The notes below the pieces were generated by a model. The model was not told where the DNA came from. It worked only from the letters and a program-made list of their open reading frames with translations, and searched no databases. From a virus: 49,646 nt of DNA. Where the stretch lies: the IMG/VR virus record IMGVR_UViG_3300022591_000519, positions 1 to 49,646 of that record, one strand, 5' to 3'. A program made the position numbers and the translations under genes. Shown here in pieces: positions 23,122-30,892 of this stretch (position 1 is the first letter of the stretch; each line of letters opens with the position of its first letter).

Positions 23122-24586
23122 TTTCCGCCTGTTTCTTTTGTTCCAATGTGCTTAGATATTCTGCTTCGCTAACTGGCTTGGTTACAGTTAACCATTTGTT
23201 AGACTCTGCTTGCTCTTCGTTTTGGACATAAGTAGGTTCTTCAACGTAGTCGCCTGGGCGTTCATCCATTGTGTTAACAACGGGCTTCTTAACTGGAAGA
23301 TTTTTTGGAATAGCACTTTCATGAAAGACTTCGCCGTTGATTGTTACATAACCGTCTGCATGGTGTTCTGCTTCAACTGCTTCTGCTAACTGTGCTTCGA
23401 GCTTTTCTTCATCAAGAGGAATAATCATTGTGCCAGCCGCATCCTGCACTACAATTTGATCAGGCTCGTGTGTAAATGTAGTTGTAGGTGTGTCAGGCCA
23501 GTCTGGTTCAATTTCTTCGTCAACTATTTTATAGTCTGGAAATAATTCTGTCTGGGTGATCACTTCACCTTGTGGAAGTTCTTTGTTTGCAATTTCCTGA
23601 ATCTGCTCAACTTGTTCAGGAGTTAACGGGCCATCATCTGGCTCATACGCATAGCCTTCATCTGGATGTACTTCATAGTCTATAATAGGACCAGTTTGAA
23701 TCCATTCTCCAGTCTTGGGATCTTTGATTCCTTCAAACTCTGGTTGTAGTTGTTCTTGTACTGGTGGTTCTACAAACTCTGAAGAGCTTAGATCGTCAAC
23801 TTGACTATCAATCCATGCTGACGATTCTTGTTCTTTAGCCCAAGCAAAGGTCATTTGTGCGGCCAGTAACATAATAACAGCTAATGGATCGAATACAAAG
23901 ATGATAAGGATAATCATCCATGTAACTGCTTTTTCAAGCATATTCTCATCTACGTTATCGCCGTAGACAAATTTGGCAATGTATTTTAACGGGCCAACTT
24001 CCGCTTCAACTTTGCGAACTTCTGCACGAATAGGTGAGGCTTCATCGTTAAGTTGACTAATGAGTTTCTGGTTGGCTTCAATGTCTTTGGAAAGACTAGC
24101 GCGATCTTTGAGTTGACTCTTACGTATAGCAACGGATTTTTCCGCACCTTTTTCGTCTTGGGATCGTGCCATAACTTGATCCACAGCTTCATCCATCTGT
24201 TTAAGTTGCTTGCGGTCACTTTCAATATTTTCTTTTGCGGTTTTAATCCTTTCATCATAAATTGCTATTTTACTTTGAACATCCCCACTAACTAAGTTTT
24301 GATCGTTGTGGGCTTTTGATAGGAATCCAAAGATGCCCATCGAAGTTAAAAACATCAGTACTATTACAGATCCAACAGCATACGGTTTAAGTATGGTAGG
24401 TACTTTACTCCAATAGGCTTTGAGCCAACTGGCAACAACTAGTTTGGCTACTTCCAAACTGGTCATCATAATTGTAATAGGAATAACAGCGGCTGAGAAT
24501 ATTGCAATCATACCCTCAACTGAATAGTAGATTGCAACTGCCGAAATTGTTAACCCTGTTAAGAGTAATAAGTATGCTAAGATCAT
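23111..24586 (-). CDS. Large membrane protein with coiled coil (491 aa)
   Basis: Hydrophobic segments at about 2-20, 24-55 and 68-90, a coiled coil (about 95-205, NIESDRKQLKQMDEAVDQV), a further membrane segment (about 222-250, MIILIIFVFDPLAVIMLLA), then a long acidic tail rich in Glu, Pro and Asp. The layout suggests an inner-membrane protein with a cytoplasmic tail; function unknown. A late box (AATAAATA) ends 7 nt before the ATG and no ribosome site is seen. Confidence 0.65.
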   Translation of the reverse strand: MILAYLLLLTGLTISAVAIYYSVEGMIAIFSAAVIPITIMMTSLEVAKLVVASWLKAYWSKVPTILKPYAVGSVIVLMFLTSMGIFGFLSKAHNDQNLVSGDVQSKIAIYDERIKTAKENIESDRKQLKQMDEAVDQVMARSQDEKGAEKSVAIRKSQLKDRASLSKDIEANQKLISQLNDEASPIRAEVRKVEAEVGPLKYIAKFVYGDNVDENMLEKAVTWMIILIIFVFDPLAVIMLLAAQMTFAWAKEQESSAWIDSQVDDLSSSEFVEPPVQEQLQPEFEGIKDPKTGEWIQTGPIIDYEVHPDEGYAYEPDDGPLTPEQVEQIQEIANKELPQGEVITQTELFPDYKIVDEEIEPDWPDTPTTTFTHEPDQIVVQDAAGTMIIPLDEEKLEAQLAEAVEAEHHADGYVTINGEVFHESAIPKNLPVKKPVVNTMDERPGDYVEEPTYVQNEEQAESNKWLTVTKPVSEAEYLSTLEQKKQAENGK

Positions 24587-24593
24587 AATAGAC

Positions 24594-24601
24594 TATTTAT
24601 T
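24594..24601 (-). promoter_or_regulatory. Late promoter box (AATAAATA), leaderless type
   Basis: TAAATA core 7 nt upstream of ATG 24586 without a Shine-Dalgarno site. Confidence 0.4.
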
Positions 24602-24956
24602 TGTAAAACTGCCACCCTTTCGCACCAATCTGTTGACAAGCACGTTCTTGATAATACTGAGAATTACCGTTTATGATAATTTCAGTTTGAAACACTCGGC
24701 AAAATCCATCACCGACTGGATAAGTGTATACTACCCGCACGTGGCCGTTTGCGGCATGGTATTTTGACCACCAATCCACTGTTTCCCCATTTTGCGTTTG
24801 ATTCAACGCAATAGCCACAGCTTGGATTAAAAGTTGTTCATCTTCAGCTTCTAACCTATTGCCCCAACTCCAAGCAAATGCCTGTGAGCTAGACAACAGT
24901 AAACTAATTATGAACAACTTCCCAGCGGCCGTCAAATTTTTGGCAAGCGATTCCAC
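24597..24956 (-). CDS. Secreted protein resembling 17-kDa surface antigen C-terminus
   Basis: 119 aa from GTG 24956, or about 106 aa from TTG 24917; the start is uncertain because no good ribosome site is seen. Signal peptide LFIISLLLSSSQAFA. The C-terminal part GDGFCRVFQTEIIINGNSQYYQERACQ resembles the end of proteobacterial 17-kDa surface antigens (CReFq.tv.i.G....ygtAC). Overlaps the preceding lipoprotein gene, whose C-terminus has a related pattern, so the two may be duplicates. Confidence 0.6.
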   Translation of the reverse strand: MESLAKNLTAAGKLFIISLLLSSSQAFAWSWGNRLEAEDEQLLIQAVAIALNQTQNGETVDWWSKYHAANGHVRVVYTYPVGDGFCRVFQTEIIINGNSQYYQERACQQIGAKGWQFYK

Positions 24957-25263
24957 GTTGAGGTACTGCCTTTCCGTTTAGGTTAATGTAATAAACATAC
25001 TCACCACAATTCTGTGCAATGCCTGCTTTTTTAATTACAAGCCGATCAACTTGATTGTCCGAGCATACCATAACTTCTTTAGTCTTTTGACTAAGGATGT
25101 TGCCACTGCTATCACGTGTAGCTACTGTTTCACTACGCAGGTCGCAAAATTGTTCACTTGGCGGACGATGCGGGGTTGAGCTACAACCTGACAGCAAGCC
25201 TATGACTATGAACATACAGATGATCAATAGCCACATGTACTCTTTTACACGATATGGATGCAT
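24904..25263 (-). CDS. Small lipoprotein (119 aa)
   Basis: N-terminal membrane segment and lipobox GLLSGCSS. The mature part CDLRSETVATRDSSGN to GEYVYYINLNGKAVPQRGIACQ echoes the next gene's C-terminus. ATG 25263 overlaps the preceding stop (TAATG), supporting that start; Met at 25236 is an alternative. Ends with a TAG stop. Probably anchored in the envelope. Confidence 0.65.
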   Translation of the reverse strand: MHPYRVKEYMWLLIICMFIVIGLLSGCSSTPHRPPSEQFCDLRSETVATRDSSGNILSQKTKEVMVCSDNQVDRLVIKKAGIAQNCGEYVYYINLNGKAVPQRGIACQKFDGRWEVVHN

Positions 25264-25793
25264 TATTGCACACTGGCGTGTTTAGCATCATACCGTTCAG
25301 CAAGCGACTGTACATCGGCTTTGCTAATCTTGAGCATGATAAAGGCACGATAGTTGTTCTGCTCTGGATTGTAAACAACCAGCTTACGATCAACACCGTA
25401 TGTACGCAATACAGTATCTGTAATTTTGTTTACGATAACATCGCTTGCGCCACCACTACCGACGGGATTGCTAGGATTGCCTGTTTCTTTGTACGTGATG
25501 TTGGTGTTGTTATTCATTTCACCTGCAACACGATCTGCAATCTTAGCCTTGGCTTTTAAGGTTGCTTTCTTTACAGCCATTTCCATGCTTGGACTAACGT
25601 CTTCTGCAACAGCGTAATACATGCCTTCGGTATCCCAAGGCTTATACCATGCTTTGGCCTGTGTACCCACATCCTCGTGATCCAAATACCAAGTAGGCAC
25701 TCGTTTCTCTGTGGTATTCTCCGTTTTAAGTGTAGTCATACCCGAACATGCAGTAAGAGCTACAACTATCGGAACTAACATAAACTTCTTCAT
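25263..25793 (-). CDS. LPP20-like lipoprotein (176 aa)
   Basis: Lipobox VALTACSG. The mature region (PTWYLDHED..., MYYAVAEDVSPSMEMAVKKATLKAKAKIADRV) matches the LPP20 family pattern of P.W........y.vG.a..s....A...A...Ar..la. Known from Helicobacter and other Gram-negatives; function unclear. Driven by a sigma70 promoter (TTGACA/TATACT), so likely early. First of three envelope-protein genes in tandem. Confidence 0.78.
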   Translation of the reverse strand: MKKFMLVPIVVALTACSGMTTLKTENTTEKRVPTWYLDHEDVGTQAKAWYKPWDTEGMYYAVAEDVSPSMEMAVKKATLKAKAKIADRVAGEMNNNTNITYKETGNPSNPVGSGGASDVIVNKITDTVLRTYGVDRKLVVYNPEQNNYRAFIMLKISKADVQSLAERYDAKHASVQ

Positions 25794-25826
25794 AACTAAC
25801 TCCTGTGTGTGTGTTAATGTGTATAT

Positions 25827-25855
25827 AGTATAACACGGTTTTACCTGTGTGTCAA
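25827..25855 (-). promoter_or_regulatory. Sigma70 promoter of the lipoprotein operon
   Basis: TTGACA, 17-bp spacer, TATACT on the minus strand, followed by a leader with TTAACACACACAGGAG that resembles those of two other genes. Confidence 0.8.
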
Positions 25856-25858
25856 CTA

Positions 25859-26257
25859 TTATCTGCGCATTTTGGAAATATCAACTGCTTCCTCGTCCGA
25901 AAAGACTGGAACAGCATTTGACTTGTGCATAGTAGCAATACCCTTGACCTTGGTTCCTGTGTAGACTTTTGGAGCGGGCAATGTTGCCGATCCGCCGCCG
26001 GTATCTCTACTAGGAATATGGGCTGTAGTATTACGGCCTTCTGGAATCTTCAAACTGTAAGAGCTACTCAAAGATGGCGCACTCATAGCACGTTTCTTCT
26101 TTTTGTCTTCAGCTTCAATTTCCCATTTCTTTTGGAGAGCTTTCCAAGCCTCATCCAATTCACGAGCCTTCTTAGCATGTTCGGCAGATGCAAACTTTCG
26201 TTTACTTTTCTTCTTGCCTGTGGTGCTGAGCCAAGGCCCTTCCAAATGCATACTCAT
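25859..26257 (-). CDS. Hypothetical basic phage protein (132 aa)
   Basis: Lys/Ala/Ser-rich, with a helical basic middle (HAKKARELDEAWKALQKKWEIEA) and a disordered Gly/Pro/Thr C-terminus. The N-terminus MSMHLEGPWLSTTGKKKSKRK suggests a nucleic-acid or virion-associated role. Starts 1 nt after the stop of the gene at 26259. Function unknown. Confidence 0.6.
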   Translation of the reverse strand: MSMHLEGPWLSTTGKKKSKRKFASAEHAKKARELDEAWKALQKKWEIEAEDKKKKRAMSAPSLSSSYSLKIPEGRNTTAHIPSRDTGGGSATLPAPKVYTGTKVKGIATMHKSNAVPVFSDEEAVDISKMRR

Positions 26258-26258
26258 T

Positions 26259-26585
26259 TTATACAGTTACAGTTTCAGTAACGGGAACATCTACGTGTAC
26301 TTCACGTAGGGCCATAACTTGCTCTACCAGTTTCTTGTTCAAACCAGTAAATCGGGCAATAGTACCATCCGGCATAATTTTGAGCGATCCTGCAACTGCC
26401 CAAATTTGTTTACCACTAACATCGATACCTGCTAACTTGCGTACTACGCCGTTAACGATACCTTGTGAGGTAATTTTACCAATATTCCAATGATACGTGC
26501 CGTTGTTGCCGGACCAAATTTGCTCATCGCTACTATTAGTCTTGCAAAACTGCTTTACTGCCTTGATCGTAAGATCTGCGTTCAT
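26259..26585 (-). CDS. Hypothetical phage protein (108 aa)
   Basis: NADLTIKAVKQFCKTN then a beta-rich part (IWSGNNGTYHWNIGKITSQG, KQIWAVAGSLKIMPDGTIARFTG). I do not recognise the family. Its leader (TTAACACACAGGAGAAG) and sigma70 promoter suggest early expression with the next gene. Confidence 0.6.
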   Translation of the reverse strand: MNADLTIKAVKQFCKTNSSDEQIWSGNNGTYHWNIGKITSQGIVNGVVRKLAGIDVSGKQIWAVAGSLKIMPDGTIARFTGLNKKLVEQVMALREVHVDVPVTETVTV

Positions 26586-26624
26586 ATACTTCTCCTGTGT
26601 GTTAAAAAAATGTACTACAGCTAT

Positions 26625-26653
26625 AGTATATGGTTTTATCTAGCAGAAGTCAA
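26625..26653 (-). promoter_or_regulatory. Sigma70 promoter of the 26259 gene
   Basis: TTGACT, 17-bp spacer, TATACT on the minus strand, 40 nt before the ATG. Confidence 0.75.
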
Positions 26654-26678
26654 TAGTCAGTTTTACCAAAATGTTTTT

Positions 26679-26686
26679 GGGTAAAT
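26679..26686 (+). promoter_or_regulatory. Late promoter box (GGTAAATA)
   Basis: TAAATA core 19 nt upstream of ATG 26706 with GGGAGGA between; the spacing fits the ribosome-site class of late genes. Confidence 0.4.
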
Positions 26687-26705
26687 ATCATGGGAGGATA
26701 TAACT

Positions 26706-27110
26706 ATGTCCAAATTACTAACAGCATTATTAACTGTAACCGCTTTATCCGGATGTGCTTGGTTAACTCCGACAGCACCGTTTGATTCAGCAGAATACAG
26801 CGCAGTAAACAGGATCTATACAGATTCCGTGTGGTATAAATCGGATTGTGGAGATCAAGCTCTTTCCAAACAGCATTTCTTTGATCTAAAGAAAGAATCG
26901 CAGTTTTTGGTAAACTATAGTAAAGATCTGCCACGCAATGATATTACTATCGGAATGACCCAAAATTTGGATAAGATTATTGACGAAGCATACAAGGCTT
27001 ACCAATCAAACGAGCCTCGCTCAAAGTTCTATTGTGGTCTTAAAATGGACGCAATTACAACTGCCGCGGGAACAATTAAATCAGCAGTAGCACAACGTAG
27101 GAGACCATAA
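26706..27110 (+). CDS. Small lipoprotein (134 aa)
   Basis: Lipobox TALSGCAW. The mature protein is 117 aa with two further Cys (KSDCGDQ, FYCGLK) likely disulfide-bonded in the periplasm. A helix-rich C-terminus ends AVAQRRRP. Good ribosome site (GGGAGGA). One of few plus-strand genes; its ATG overlaps the end of the next coding region. Could belong to an envelope or lysis function, but no Rz1-type Pro-rich sequence is present. Confidence 0.65.
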   Translation: MSKLLTALLTVTALSGCAWLTPTAPFDSAEYSAVNRIYTDSVWYKSDCGDQALSKQHFFDLKKESQFLVNYSKDLPRNDITIGMTQNLDKIIDEAYKAYQSNEPRSKFYCGLKMDAITTAAGTIKSAVAQRRRP

Positions 27111-27355
27111 TGGACCCAGTACAACAATTAATGAGCCTAATCGGCTATCCAGTAGTAGGTGGACGTAGCCAGCAAGCAGTCCAAATTGCCCAAGCAATTC
27201 AAGCAGGCCAAATTAGCAAACAAGAAGCCGCAGAATTATTAGGTGATTTAAAAACACAAAATGATATTGAATCGCAGGCTAACACACTACAAGAGCATGT
27301 AGCCTTTGATCAAGCATTAAGTGGTTTAATCACTGTAGTCAGCGGAATGGCCTAA
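27110..27355 (+). CDS. Hypothetical phage protein (81 aa)
   Basis: Helical, Gln/Ala-rich (SQQAVQIAQAIQAGQISKQEAAELLGDL). ATG overlaps the lipoprotein stop (TAATG). No signal peptide. Converges on the zinc-finger gene with a 4-bp overlap. Function unknown. Confidence 0.6.
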   Translation: MDPVQQLMSLIGYPVVGGRSQQAVQIAQAIQAGQISKQEAAELLGDLKTQNDIESQANTLQEHVAFDQALSGLITVVSGMA

Positions 27356-27615
27356 GCACCGTAGAGCTTTTTACGCTTGTCGAGTGCTTCTTGGCAATGG
27401 ATGCAACGTTTAACGCCTTTGATTGCTTCTCTTCGGGCTAACGGAATTGATTCTCCGCAGTCCTCGCATTCTTCTAAACTAGGCTCTAACGCCTGTTTTT
27501 GAAGTTTGCGCTGAACTTCGGCAACCGCGTTCATGTGCATGTGGATGGAATGAAGTTGAGCCATTTCGGCTTCTTCTTCATTGTTATATTCAAAATCGTC
27601 TGGTGTGGTGCTCAT
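27352..27615 (-). CDS. DksA/TraR-type zinc-finger protein
   Basis: 87 aa from ATG 27615 (MSTTPDDFEY); the frame runs further up through the promoter. The C4 finger ECEDCGESIPLARREAIKG...CIHCQE is complete, on a helical N-terminal arm (MAQLHSIHMHMNAVAEVQRKLQK). DksA/TraR proteins bind the RNA-polymerase secondary channel and tune promoters with or without ppGpp. A perfect sigma70 promoter places the start within 1-2 nt of the ATG, so the mRNA is probably leaderless. Stop is TAG. A candidate host-transcription modulator made early. Confidence 0.82.
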   Translation of the reverse strand: MSTTPDDFEYNNEEEAEMAQLHSIHMHMNAVAEVQRKLQKQALEPSLEECEDCGESIPLARREAIKGVKRCIHCQEALDKRKKLYGA

Positions 27616-27622
27616 AGGAAAT

Positions 27623-27651
27623 ATTATACATAAACAAAATGGGGTTGTCAA
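27623..27651 (-). promoter_or_regulatory. Consensus sigma70 promoter, leaderless gene
   Basis: TTGACA, 17-bp spacer, TATAAT; the -10 ends 7 nt before ATG 27615. The -35 lies inside the hairpin that overlaps the preceding gene stop. Confidence 0.85.
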
Positions 27652-27660
27652 CCCCATTTT
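27637..27660. terminator. Hairpin at the end of the 122-aa gene
   Basis: AAATGGGGTT-GTC-AACCCCATTT, nearly symmetrical, with T-runs on both strands. Probably terminates the 122-aa gene and also contains the -35 of the next promoter. Confidence 0.6.
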
Positions 27661-28016
27661 TCACGATATTTAAATAATGCCATTTGGCGAGCTAGGAACA
27701 ATCTCCACCGCACCTTTTCACTAATACCGTCTTCGTGTTCTATCTTATTAAGGTCACGTCTACGATATCCTGTAGCCAAATCTTCATCTTGTACAAAAAC
27801 ATCGTCATTGTCATCGATGAGTAAGAAATAAGTTTTTCTATGCGGATTAGATCTGAACAGCTTTGGTTTGGGTATCCGAGACTTTGCAAGGGCTGGACCG
27901 TTTGGTGTCGCAGTCGGGTGTTGGACATCGTAGGCTAAATCGTTCGATTTCGTATTTGCCAGGCTTGTCGTTGCGATCATAGTGATCAGTGCTGTGAACA
28001 CTACTAAGTGTCGCAT
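27648..28016 (-). CDS. Secreted hypothetical protein (122 aa)
   Basis: Signal peptide FTALITMIATTSLANT, then a charged mature domain (FLLIDDNDDVFVQDEDLATGYRR, KVRWRLFLARQ). A competing frame starting at 28035 has the stronger AAGGAGG spacing but codes an unlikely protein; this frame has its own GAGG site. Function unknown. Confidence 0.6.
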   Translation of the reverse strand: MRHLVVFTALITMIATTSLANTKSNDLAYDVQHPTATPNGPALAKSRIPKPKLFRSNPHRKTYFLLIDDNDDVFVQDEDLATGYRRRDLNKIEHEDGISEKVRWRLFLARQMALFKYREKWG

Positions 28017-28103
28017 AATTTGTCCTCATTAACATAATACACCCTCCTTGTGGGTCATACTATAATAACGCCTTTGACAGTAAGAAAGTTTACACGTTTG
28101 GAC

Positions 28104-28128
28104 AAAAAGAAACCCGCCGGAGCGGGTT
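28104..28128 (-). terminator. Terminator of the tmRNA gene
   Basis: Minus strand AACCCGC-TCCG-GCGGGTT then TCTTTTT. The stem start overlaps the CAGAAC that can pair with the acceptor piece. Confidence 0.8.
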
Positions 28129-28420
28129 CTGCTATTTTGGATGACAAGGTATAACTACCTCGCAAGAGCGGTTTCTTAGGCCGCTAGTTCGAACGCGAAG
28201 TCGTTGCTAGCAACTTCTTCTACGCTGAATGTCTTGAATTCAAATGTTTTTGCATTTGTAGTTTTTGCTTCTACGGCCGGGAAACCCCAACCCTACGGCT
28301 TCTGCTTTGCCGAGCTGTCCACTTCAATACTCTTTGCCCTGTCGAAACCAATGCACCCCCACCTAAATATACCTTATACACTTAGGTGGAGGTGGGCGGG
28401 GTCGAACCGCCGTCCAGAAC
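28126..28420 (-). ncRNA. ssrA: Circularly permuted two-piece tmRNA (ssrA)
   Basis: On the minus strand the acceptor piece comes first (28420-28387: T arm GGCGG-TTCGACC-CCGCC, then CACCTCC and discriminator A), followed by a 26-nt spacer and the 5' piece starting GGGGGTGCATTGGTTTCGACAGGG broken as usual (28360 down). GGGGGTG and CACCTCC pair over 7 bp, and ACCTAA/TTAGGT extends the stem across the spacer, forming a processing loop. CCA is not encoded. The tag reads from GCA at 28268 to TAA at 28176: begins AKTTNAKTF, ends ASNDFAFELAA, up to 30 aa, longer than the usual 8-20. The resume codon follows TAGAA, like UAGUC in E. coli. Permuted tmRNAs are known in alphaproteobacteria, some betaproteobacteria and cyanobacteria. 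Confidence 0.92.
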
Positions 28421-28454
28421 ACTTTTTTCTCTGCTTCATACAGCAATAACTTAT

Positions 28455-28483
28455 ACTATACTATCTTTTGACAAGCCCGTCAA
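28455..28483 (-). promoter_or_regulatory. Sigma70 promoter of the tmRNA gene
   Basis: TTGACG, 17-bp spacer, TATAGT on the minus strand, about 28 nt before the acceptor piece. Confidence 0.75.
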
Positions 28484-28544
28484 GATGATCCTTGCCCAAT
28501 CTCAACTAGACACGCTACGCGAGTACGCTTTCCGGGTACTGTAT

Positions 28545-29435
28545 TTAAGCGGCTGGGAACTGTCTTACACCAGGAATGGTACTTAAATCCTTCAAACCAG
28601 GAGTAAAGTTTGCATCATTGATCATATAAGCAACTTGATTAGCTGGCTTCTTGGCTACCTCTATACCGTAACCGGCATAGTAACTAACGTGTATCCAAAG
28701 TGCTCCGCTAGTGTGACATTCTAATAGTAATTGGTCAAATGGTAAGTTATCACGCATCCATTTAGCTCTGTTAATATACTCACTAGATGGCACTTTGTGA
28801 AACTGTACGTCCATTGCTTGTCCTGTTCCGTGTTGACTTTGATTTTCACCTTCGCGGAACGTGTTTGTTATAAATGCATCTGGATACTGTGCTTTGAGCG
28901 GTTCCCAAATATTAGCGGCTAGGTTAGCCATGTTTGTTACAATTTGCGGAACTGTTAAACCTTTTTGTGCCTTAACATTGTGATTAGGAAACGTAACTTT
29001 ACGAATCAATGTTGCCATTGTTGTGCCGTTTGGTGTTAACTGTAGCGTATCAGGAACTGGTGCAGTTACATTAGAAAACTGACTCAACTGAATTGTAGTA
29101 CTTGTGCCTGTAAATGCACTTGCCGCACTATCGATACCTGTGGTGTCAGAGGCCGCGGCCTTGGCACTTTCGTATTCTGCTTGTGTAATAATACCAGCCG
29201 CAACTAACCCCTGTTGTGCTTTATCTGCGGCTTCTGGTCCTTGACTAAAGAATACATCATCCAAATGTTGGTTGGCTAAACTAGCCGCGGCTTGCGCAGG
29301 GCTATCACCTGGTACATCATAAAGGACAACAGGAACACCGTTAACAATAACGTTGTCTGATTTGTACAAGTCGTTAAGACCTGCATTTCCTGTCCTAGCT
29401 TGTGAGGTTCCGGATACTATCCACGGTGTTGCCAT
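28545..29435 (-). CDS. Peptidase M15-like cell-wall hydrolase
   Basis: 296 aa. The C-terminal domain has the M15 zinc pattern: SQHGTGQAMDVQF (His, Asp) and ALWIHVSYY (His), the D-Ala-D-Ala carboxypeptidase/VanY fold. The N-terminal about 150 residues (QARTGNAGLNDLYKSDNVIVNG, then Ala/Ser/Thr-rich) look like a virion-anchoring region rather than a signal peptide. Likely a tail-associated or free endolysin that cuts the peptide stem of peptidoglycan. Confidence 0.78.
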   Translation of the reverse strand: MATPWIVSGTSQARTGNAGLNDLYKSDNVIVNGVPVVLYDVPGDSPAQAAASLANQHLDDVFFSQGPEAADKAQQGLVAAGIITQAEYESAKAAASDTTGIDSAASAFTGTSTTIQLSQFSNVTAPVPDTLQLTPNGTTMATLIRKVTFPNHNVKAQKGLTVPQIVTNMANLAANIWEPLKAQYPDAFITNTFREGENQSQHGTGQAMDVQFHKVPSSEYINRAKWMRDNLPFDQLLLECHTSGALWIHVSYYAGYGIEVAKKPANQVAYMINDANFTPGLKDLSTIPGVRQFPAA

Positions 29436-29456
29436 AATTATTCCTTAGTTAAAGTA

Positions 29457-29747
29457 TTATTTAACCAGGGCGATTCCTGTGGTGCCTTCTACATATTGAT
29501 CAGCCGCATCTTTCTTGCTAGGAACTACAAAAAACACGTGATTACGCTGTAGTGTAATCTTTTCTGAGTTACCTAAAAACACCCAAGGAATCATGCCTAA
29601 ACCGCCTTGACCCATTGTTAGTGCTAACGGACGACTAATTGTAATTGTGTCCTTATCTTCTGATTCTAAACGTGCAATAAGTTCATCACCGTTTAAAATT
29701 TTAATACTTACGACATCGCCTGTCGCCATTGGTTTGCTAATTAACAT
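29457..29747 (-). CDS. Sm-like beta-barrel protein (96 aa)
   Basis: GDVVSIKILNGDELIARLESEDKD followed by TITISRPLAL resembles the strand pattern of Sm/Lsm/Hfq folds, seen in a family I associate with T4-like phages. The rest (LGMIPWVFLGNSEKITLQ, HVFFVVPSKK) completes a small barrel. RNA binding is possible but unproven. Ribosome site GAGGGA; overlaps the DUF2452 gene by 11 bp. Confidence 0.55.
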   Translation of the reverse strand: MLISKPMATGDVVSIKILNGDELIARLESEDKDTITISRPLALTMGQGGLGMIPWVFLGNSEKITLQRNHVFFVVPSKKDAADQYVEGTTGIALVK

Positions 29748-30216
29748 AATTTCCCTCTTTGTCTATTTCTTGCCAAGTATGGTCTCCCATATACTTGACT
29801 CTTGTTATATATTCGTAGTCCTCTGGAGCACTACTGGACCAATCATCCGGCCCGTTTTGTGTTAGTAAGGTATGTTGCTTTCGCTTGTCCCATACTAACC
29901 AATACTCTTTCCCCATTACTACTTGAAACTGATAAACTGCTCCATGAACAGCATCAGTAACTTCTAACCTACGTTTAATCTGTTGTGCTTGTTTTTCTAA
30001 TACCTTAACCAGTTCCATGATACGATCATATTCCTGCTGGGCATACATCCTAGCATGATTGATCATTAGATCTTTTTGTTTAGTAACAGGTATTAGATCA
30101 AAACTTACACTTCCTGCTTCTGTAGCATAAGGAGTAACATTCCTATTTAAAAACGGAATGAGTGCTCCTGTACTAGTCGAGTCGTAGCTGTTACGCCCCT
30201 TCAGAAGGTTGGACAT
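29737..30216 (-). CDS. DUF2452-family protein
   Basis: 159 aa from ATG 30216, chosen because GGGGGA lies upstream; the frame is open further but inside thyX. IPVTKQKDLMINHARMYAQ, then LEKQAQQIKRRLEV and VVMGKEYWLVWDKRKQHTLL match the DUF2452 pattern of a helical bundle plus small beta domain. Function unknown. Stop is TAG. Overlaps thyX by 26 bp. Confidence 0.72.
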   Translation of the reverse strand: MSNLLKGRNSYDSTSTGALIPFLNRNVTPYATEAGSVSFDLIPVTKQKDLMINHARMYAQQEYDRIMELVKVLEKQAQQIKRRLEVTDAVHGAVYQFQVVMGKEYWLVWDKRKQHTLLTQNGPDDWSSSAPEDYEYITRVKYMGDHTWQEIDKEGNYVN

Positions 30217-30892
30217 ATTCCCCCACCATTGGAAAGATTTTACTAATGACTTCTGCGCAGGCACGGGCAATTTCCATGTGTTCTTTCTGTGTACCATTGC
30301 CCGAACGTAGGCTAATAAAGTGTACCCAGCTACGTAAGGTACCATTCATATACATACGACTTACTGTAAGTCCTTCTGGTAGAACAGCACGAGCTTGTTC
30401 TTTAGCAATGCCGTTCTTGATAGCCCAAGAATATTCCTGCTTGACTGCAAACAGTACACGCTTCTGCGCACGTTCCCATTCGTAGGCTAGGTTACGTTGT
30501 TCTTCGTCAGACATGTCAAAGTCTACGCTGTTCTGTCTATTTTTGGTATCCTGGAATCTTGCCTCTCGTATAACAAACGCATCATCGAGCTCTGCCGTTG
30601 GGTCAGCGTAACGTTGGGAAAACTCCTGAAAAGAAAAGCTTCTGTGTCGCAGGATTTGTCTAGCAATATCTCTTGTGGTTGTGATTTCGCAACAGACTGA
30701 GACCATCTCAAGAGGACTCCAGTGTTGGTGTTTGACAAGGTATCGTATGAGTTTTTCGGCTGTTTCTGTATTGAACTGGTTGGCTGGATTGGACACACGG
30801 GCGCAATACGCAATGAGTTCCTGCGCATCATCGATGCCCATAGAAGCAAATTCGTCTGTTGGTTTAGAGTAGGACAGTAGTTTAACATTCAT
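30191..30892 (-). CDS. thyX: Flavin-dependent thymidylate synthase ThyX
   Basis: 233 aa. ThyX motif RHRSFSFQEFSQRY at 82-95 (Gln where Asn is usual). Converts dUMP to dTMP using methylene-THF, FAD and NADPH. QHWSPLEM and YMNGTLRSWVHF bind folate and nucleotide. Works with the nearby RNR and glutaredoxin to make dNTPs. TAATG overlap with the upstream 55-aa gene. Confidence 0.95.
   Translation of the reverse strand: MNVKLLSYSKPTDEFASMGIDDAQELIAYCARVSNPANQFNTETAEKLIRYLVKHQHWSPLEMVSVCCEITTTRDIARQILRHRSFSFQEFSQRYADPTAELDDAFVIREARFQDTKNRQNSVDFDMSDEEQRNLAYEWERAQKRVLFAVKQEYSWAIKNGIAKEQARAVLPEGLTVSRMYMNGTLRSWVHFISLRSGNGTQKEHMEIARACAEVISKIFPMVGEYVQPSEGA

Noticed and set aside
27847-28035. 62-aa reading frame with a strong AAGGAGG
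   Set aside because: The protein is low-quality and overlaps the signal-peptide gene in another frame; the alternative start at 28016 has its own site.
28021-28087. Sigma70 promoter for the 122-aa secreted gene
   Set aside because: TATAGT is present but the matching -35 (TTTCTT) is poor, so I did not list it.
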